DNA from: Lelliottia sp. JS-SCA-14
GTDB taxonomy: Bacteria; Pseudomonadota; Gammaproteobacteria; Enterobacterales; Enterobacteriaceae
DNA: 64,000 bases
Direction: 5' to 3'
Assembly: GCF_035593345.1 (NCBI RefSeq)
Contig: NZ_CP141606.1
Location: 1,178,001 to 1,242,000 of the forward strand
Shown: in pieces, positions 61,011-64,000 of the stretch
Numbering within the stretch: the stretch's first letter is position 1
Layout of the letters: every line of letters begins with the position of its first letter
Program-made: the position numbers and the translations under genes
The notes under the pieces: generated by a model
The model's input: only the letters and a program-made list of their open reading frames with translations
The model's database searches: none
What the model was told of the DNA's origin: nothing

Positions 61011-62027
61011 CTAGGCCGACTCACGGGCGATCAGCTGCCCGGACAGGGTGATGCGCTGCGTTTGCAGCTCTGGCTCTTTCAGCTTGCGAATCATCAATCC
61101 GGCCGCCTGACGGCCCGTCTCTTCGCTCGCCGACGACACATAGGTGAACGACGGCGAGGTGAGATTCACGTGCAGCATATCTTCAAACCCCACCAGCGCG
61201 ACCTGCTGCGTCAGAAACACGTCTTTCCCGACCGTGCGGCCCACCTGATGAATGCCGGAAATCGAACCGATCATCGCATCCGGCGAATGGCAGAGCAGGG
61301 CGGTGATGGTGTTGTTTTTCTCCAGCAGCTGACGGGTGATAAACCCCGCCGCCTGAGTATCATCGCTACAGACCGGAGAGGACTCTTCGCGGTTCACCAG
61401 CCCGTACTGGGTCATCGCGCTGCGAAAACCTAACAGGCGCTGCTCGCGGATCAGGCAGCCTTCCCGCCCGCCGATGTAGGCGATATTGCGGTGGCCGCGT
61501 TCAATCAAATAGCGGGTGGCGAGATTCGCCGCCTGGCGATTATCGCGCATCACCAGATTGCAGGGATCATTGAGTAAGGACTGAGAAACCACGACCAGCG
61601 GCAGCGGGCATTCGCGGATCTGCGACGGAAGACTGGACGTTCGCGTATCGGACGACAAATAAATCACCCCCGCCACGCCCTGCTGTTTAAACGAAAGCAG
61701 GCAGCGCTCAAGATGTTCGTGATCGTTAAGCGGCTGCCCGAGGAAGACCATAAAGCCCTGTTTTTCCAGCTCCTGCACGATGCTCGCCATCACTTTGATG
61801 GAGAAGCTGTCGCTGAAATCGCGCAGGATCAGGCCGATAAGATTGGAGGTGTTGGCGCGAAGATTGGCGGCAGCGACGTTATGAATGTAGCCGAGCGTAT
61901 TGATGGCAGCCTGGACTTTCTCAATGGTTGCCTCTGAGATTTTCCCTTTCTGGCGCAACACCAGCGAGACGGTGGAGACCGACACGCCAGCCTGTTTTGC
62001 CACATCAATAATGCCGACTTTCTTCAA
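61011..62027 (-). CDS. LacI-family repressor, MalI-like
   Basis: The TTG at 62027 with AGGGAG upstream gives 338 residues, the normal LacI length; the open frame to 62075 adds an unlikely leader. The helix-turn-helix is VGIIDVAKQAGVSVSTVSLV, close to MalI, and a periplasmic-binding-like ligand domain follows. It is the second gene after EIICB on the same strand, 83 bp downstream. Tandem palindromes before EIICB are the probable operators. In E. coli, MalI controls the EIICB gene malX, so the pairing is parallel, but here the genes are co-directional and not divergent, and there is no malY. Confidence 0.87.
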   Translation of the reverse strand: MKKVGIIDVAKQAGVSVSTVSLVLRQKGKISEATIEKVQAAINTLGYIHNVAAANLRANTSNLIGLILRDFSDSFSIKVMASIVQELEKQGFMVFLGQPLNDHEHLERCLLSFKQQGVAGVIYLSSDTRTSSLPSQIRECPLPLVVVSQSLLNDPCNLVMRDNRQAANLATRYLIERGHRNIAYIGGREGCLIREQRLLGFRSAMTQYGLVNREESSPVCSDDTQAAGFITRQLLEKNNTITALLCHSPDAMIGSISGIHQVGRTVGKDVFLTQQVALVGFEDMLHVNLTSPSFTYVSSASEETGRQAAGLMIRKLKEPELQTQRITLSGQLIARESA

Positions 62028-62110
62028 ACTCGCTCCCTGAAATTTCCTGATTATCAGCCGGATAAGACACGTCACCCAGAGTACAGGAGACGTGCCGGTC
62101 CGGCATCTTA

Positions 62111-63610
62111 TTATTTACCGATCATGGTGGACATGGTCTGGGCGATAAACTGTGCTCTGGCACCGAAAATCACCTGAATACCGTTGTCGCCGACAAAGAC
62201 CACGCCGCGCGCGCCGAGTCCGTTGAGTCCGTCTTTATCCACTTCATCACTCTTCGCCACTTCCAGACGCAGACGGGTGATGCATGACCCGACGGAGTCG
62301 ATGTTCTTCGCGCCACCCAGCAGGCCGATGATTTCGGTCGCGATTTCGGTGTCGGTTTTGTCGTCCGTCGTTGCGGTCACTTCCGTACGCCCCGGCGTTT
62401 TGACATCGAAACGACGGATCACGAAGCGGAAGGTGAAGTAGTAAATCAGCGCCATCGGAATACCGATGATCACGGCGTTGAGGAAGTTGGTCTGGTAGCC
62501 GTTAAACGACGGCAGGATACCAAAGGAGATGTAGTCAATCAGGCCCGCAGAGAAGGATTTGGCAATGTGGGCGTGCAGCAGATACATCGTCATGTAGGCC
62601 AGGCCCGCCATGATGGCGTTAAAGACGTACAGGATTGGCGCGACGAAAATAAAGGTGAACTCAACCGGTTCGGTGATGCCCGTCAGGAAGCAGGTCAGTG
62701 CCGCCGAGAACAGAATACCGAAGGCGATTTTTTTGTTCTTGGTGTAGGCTTCGTGGTACATCGCCAGACAGGCCGCAGGGAGTGCGAACAGCATCAGCGG
62801 GAACTCGCCCTGCATGAATTTACCGGCGTTCTGGTAAGTGTCGCTGCTGAAGGATTTGGTGCCTTCTTCCAGCATTTTGAACCAGATAGTCTGATCGCCG
62901 TGGATCACCTGGCCCGCCTGAGTGGTGTAATCGCCAAACGAGTACCAGAACGACGGATACCAGATGTGGTGCAGGCCGAGCGGGATTAACGCACGTTCTA
63001 CCAGACCGAAGATAAAGGTCGAGGCCGCCTGATTATCACCGTTAACAATCACCGACAGGGCGTCGATCCCCGCCTGAATGTGCTGCCAGACGTACGGCAA
63101 CAGCAGGCCGAGAACGAACGACAGGAAAGCGGTGGCGATAGCGACGAAACGCTTGCCAGAGAAGAAGCCGAGGAATTCCGGCAGCTGCATAGTGTGGAAG
63201 CGGTTGTAGCACCAGGCCGCGAGAATACCGCAGATCAGGCCGCCGAAAACGCCCATCTGCAGCGTCGGAATGCCGACCACCATGGCGTATTTCCCGCCCT
63301 GAGAGGCCATTTCCGGCGTGATGCTCAGGACAGTGCCGATGGTGATGTTGGTGACAAAGACCGAGACCGCTGCCGACAGGGCCGCGATACCGGATTCTGA
63401 CGCCAGACCCACGGCGGAACCGATGGCGAACAGCATCGGCAGGTTATCAAATATCACCCCGCCGGCGTTCATCATCAGCGGCATGTGGAATTTATCGCCG
63501 AAGGCTAACAGCAGGCCCGCAGCAGGAAGCAGTGAGATTGGCAGCATCAACGCGCGACCAATCATCGATAACTTAGACAACGATTTAACAAACCCTGATA
63601 TCAGACCCAT
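62111..63610 (-). CDS. PTS permease EIICB, glucose/MalX-like
   Basis: The 499-residue protein has an EIIC domain of about ten membrane segments first (MGLISGFVKSLSKLSMIGRA). It carries the glucose-type signature ALIPLGLHHIWYPSFWYSFG and a loop with GITEPVEFTFIFVAPILYVF. A linker and an EIIB domain follow, with the phosphorylated Cys443 in VGSCITRLRLE. It has no EIIA domain, so EIIA-Glc (Crr) is the likely phosphate donor. Substrates of close relatives include glucose, maltose-type sugars and N-acetylglucosamine; which applies here is not known. It is the first gene of an operon with a LacI-family repressor. Confidence 0.9.
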   Translation of the reverse strand: MGLISGFVKSLSKLSMIGRALMLPISLLPAAGLLLAFGDKFHMPLMMNAGGVIFDNLPMLFAIGSAVGLASESGIAALSAAVSVFVTNITIGTVLSITPEMASQGGKYAMVVGIPTLQMGVFGGLICGILAAWCYNRFHTMQLPEFLGFFSGKRFVAIATAFLSFVLGLLLPYVWQHIQAGIDALSVIVNGDNQAASTFIFGLVERALIPLGLHHIWYPSFWYSFGDYTTQAGQVIHGDQTIWFKMLEEGTKSFSSDTYQNAGKFMQGEFPLMLFALPAACLAMYHEAYTKNKKIAFGILFSAALTCFLTGITEPVEFTFIFVAPILYVFNAIMAGLAYMTMYLLHAHIAKSFSAGLIDYISFGILPSFNGYQTNFLNAVIIGIPMALIYYFTFRFVIRRFDVKTPGRTEVTATTDDKTDTEIATEIIGLLGGAKNIDSVGSCITRLRLEVAKSDEVDKDGLNGLGARGVVFVGDNGIQVIFGARAQFIAQTMSTMIGK

Positions 63611-63654
63611 GCTGATTTCCCCCGAGAAGCGCTTTGAGAGGCGCTGTTATTGTA

Positions 63655-63683
63655 AGTAGAACGTTTTAGTAGAACGTTCTACT
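63655..63683 (-). promoter_or_regulatory. Tandem LacI-type operators before EIICB
   Basis: A perfect 16-bp palindrome AGTAGAACGTTCTACT lies at 63668-63683. A degenerate copy AGTAGAACGTTTTAGT at 63655-63670 overlaps it by three bases, giving a 13-bp period. The central CG and general form resemble MalI sites (GATAAAACGTTTTATC). A -10-like TACAAT (63654-63649) follows on the gene strand, so repressor binding would cover the promoter. Confidence 0.85.
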
Positions 63684-63814
63684 TATCGTGAGAGAAGCCA
63701 GAATTTCGCGCAACTTAATTTTCACATTTGAGCAAACGAAATAGTGATTCTTTGAAGTTGATCGAGAATTAATCGTTATAGGAGAGGGGGATTATGGGTG
63801 CGGTATGGTGTAAA

Positions 63815-63887
63815 TGCCGGGTGGCGGCTGCGCCTTACCCGGCCTACAAAAACAAGTAGGCCCGGTAAGCGCAGCGCCACCGGGCAT
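63815..63887. repeat. BIME: two facing REP units
   Basis: GCCGGGTGGCGGCTGCGCCT plus TACCCGGCCTAC faces TAGGCCCGGTAAGCGCAGCG plus CCACCGGGC. From 63684 to 63814 I see nothing else but AT-rich DNA. Confidence 0.85.
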
Positions 63888-63895
63888 CAAGCGAC

Positions 63896-64000
63896 TCAGG
63901 CGGTAACCGTAATGCTCTGGTTCTGGAAACTTACCGTCTGACCGGCGACAATCTTGCAGCGTTTGCGGGTTTCCACTTTGCCGTCCACTTTTACCAGCCC
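63896..64000 (-). CDS. ybcJ: S4-domain RNA-binding protein YbcJ, cut by window edge
   Basis: The last 34 codons and the TGA stop are present. The end KRCKIVAGQTVSFQNQSITV plus TA matches the C-terminus of E. coli YbcJ, a 70-residue S4-like RNA-binding protein. Its place after cysS and before folD is as expected. The rest lies beyond the window. Confidence 0.88.
   Translation of the reverse strand, partial: GLVKVDGKVETRKRCKIVAGQTVSFQNQSITVTA

Overview
The window is chromosomal DNA from a member of the Enterobacteriaceae. Its core follows the Escherichia coli order pdeB-ylaC-maa-hha-tomB-acrBAR-mscK-ybaM-priC-ybaN-apt-dnaX-ybaB-recR-htpG-adk-hemH-gsk-ybaL-fsr-ushA-ybaK-chiX-ybaP-copA-cueR-ybbJ-qmcA-fetAB-cnoX-ybbO-tesA-ybbA-ybbP, then selU-purK-purE, lpxH-ppiB-cysS and ybcJ. 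Protein lengths and motifs match E. coli almost gene for gene. Several E. coli loci are absent (aes, ybaQ, glsA-ybaT, rhsD) and accessory genes are present, so the organism is not E. coli. A relative such as Enterobacter, Lelliottia or Leclercia is my inference; I could not compare genomes.

Layout. (1) 1-7480: a cut c-di-GMP phosphodiesterase gene (pdeB), then an accessory block. The block holds a GntR/HutC regulator, a RspA/ManD-like enolase-superfamily protein, a PTS EIIBC permease, a Zur-box-led pair of zinc-free ribosomal proteins (L31B, L36B), and a GNAT acetyltransferase divergent from a MocR regulator. (2) 7455-15103: ylaC, maa, hha-tomB and the AcrAB efflux pump with its repressor AcrR and operator. 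(3) 15217-33782: conserved housekeeping genes for mechanosensing, replication restart, purine salvage, polymerase III tau/gamma with its frameshift signal, recombination, heat shock, adenylate kinase, haem synthesis, nucleoside kinase, potassium efflux, drug export and periplasmic nucleotidase. (4) 33794-35164: an IS481-family element that has split a REP palindrome, with a 5-bp target duplication. (5) 35169-48336: ybaK, the sRNA ChiX, ybaP, the copper regulon copA/cueR with both its operator and the CopA(Z) frameshift site, then membrane-quality, iron-export, chaperedoxin, thioesterase and ABC genes. (6) 48519-52505: an accessory porin and a MetNIQ-type ABC importer matching Salmonella sfbABC in type and place. 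(7) 52510-58758: selU, purEK with a PurR box, a relBE toxin-antitoxin pair, lpxH, ppiB and cysS. (8) 59124-63610: a second accessory block with a lipoprotein plus a coiled-coil FKBP-like protein whose active site looks degenerate, and an EIICB-LacI operon with tandem palindromic operators. The window ends inside ybcJ.

Nearly every longer spacer carries REP/BIME palindromes or a second CCCTCTCCC-type palindrome; some of these double as terminators. No rRNA, tRNA, CRISPR array or prophage was seen. The least explained parts are the lipoprotein/FKBP pair (59124-60964), the GntR-enolase-EIIBC cluster (1163-4724) and the EIICB-LacI operon. I did not find a system that I can claim is wholly new.
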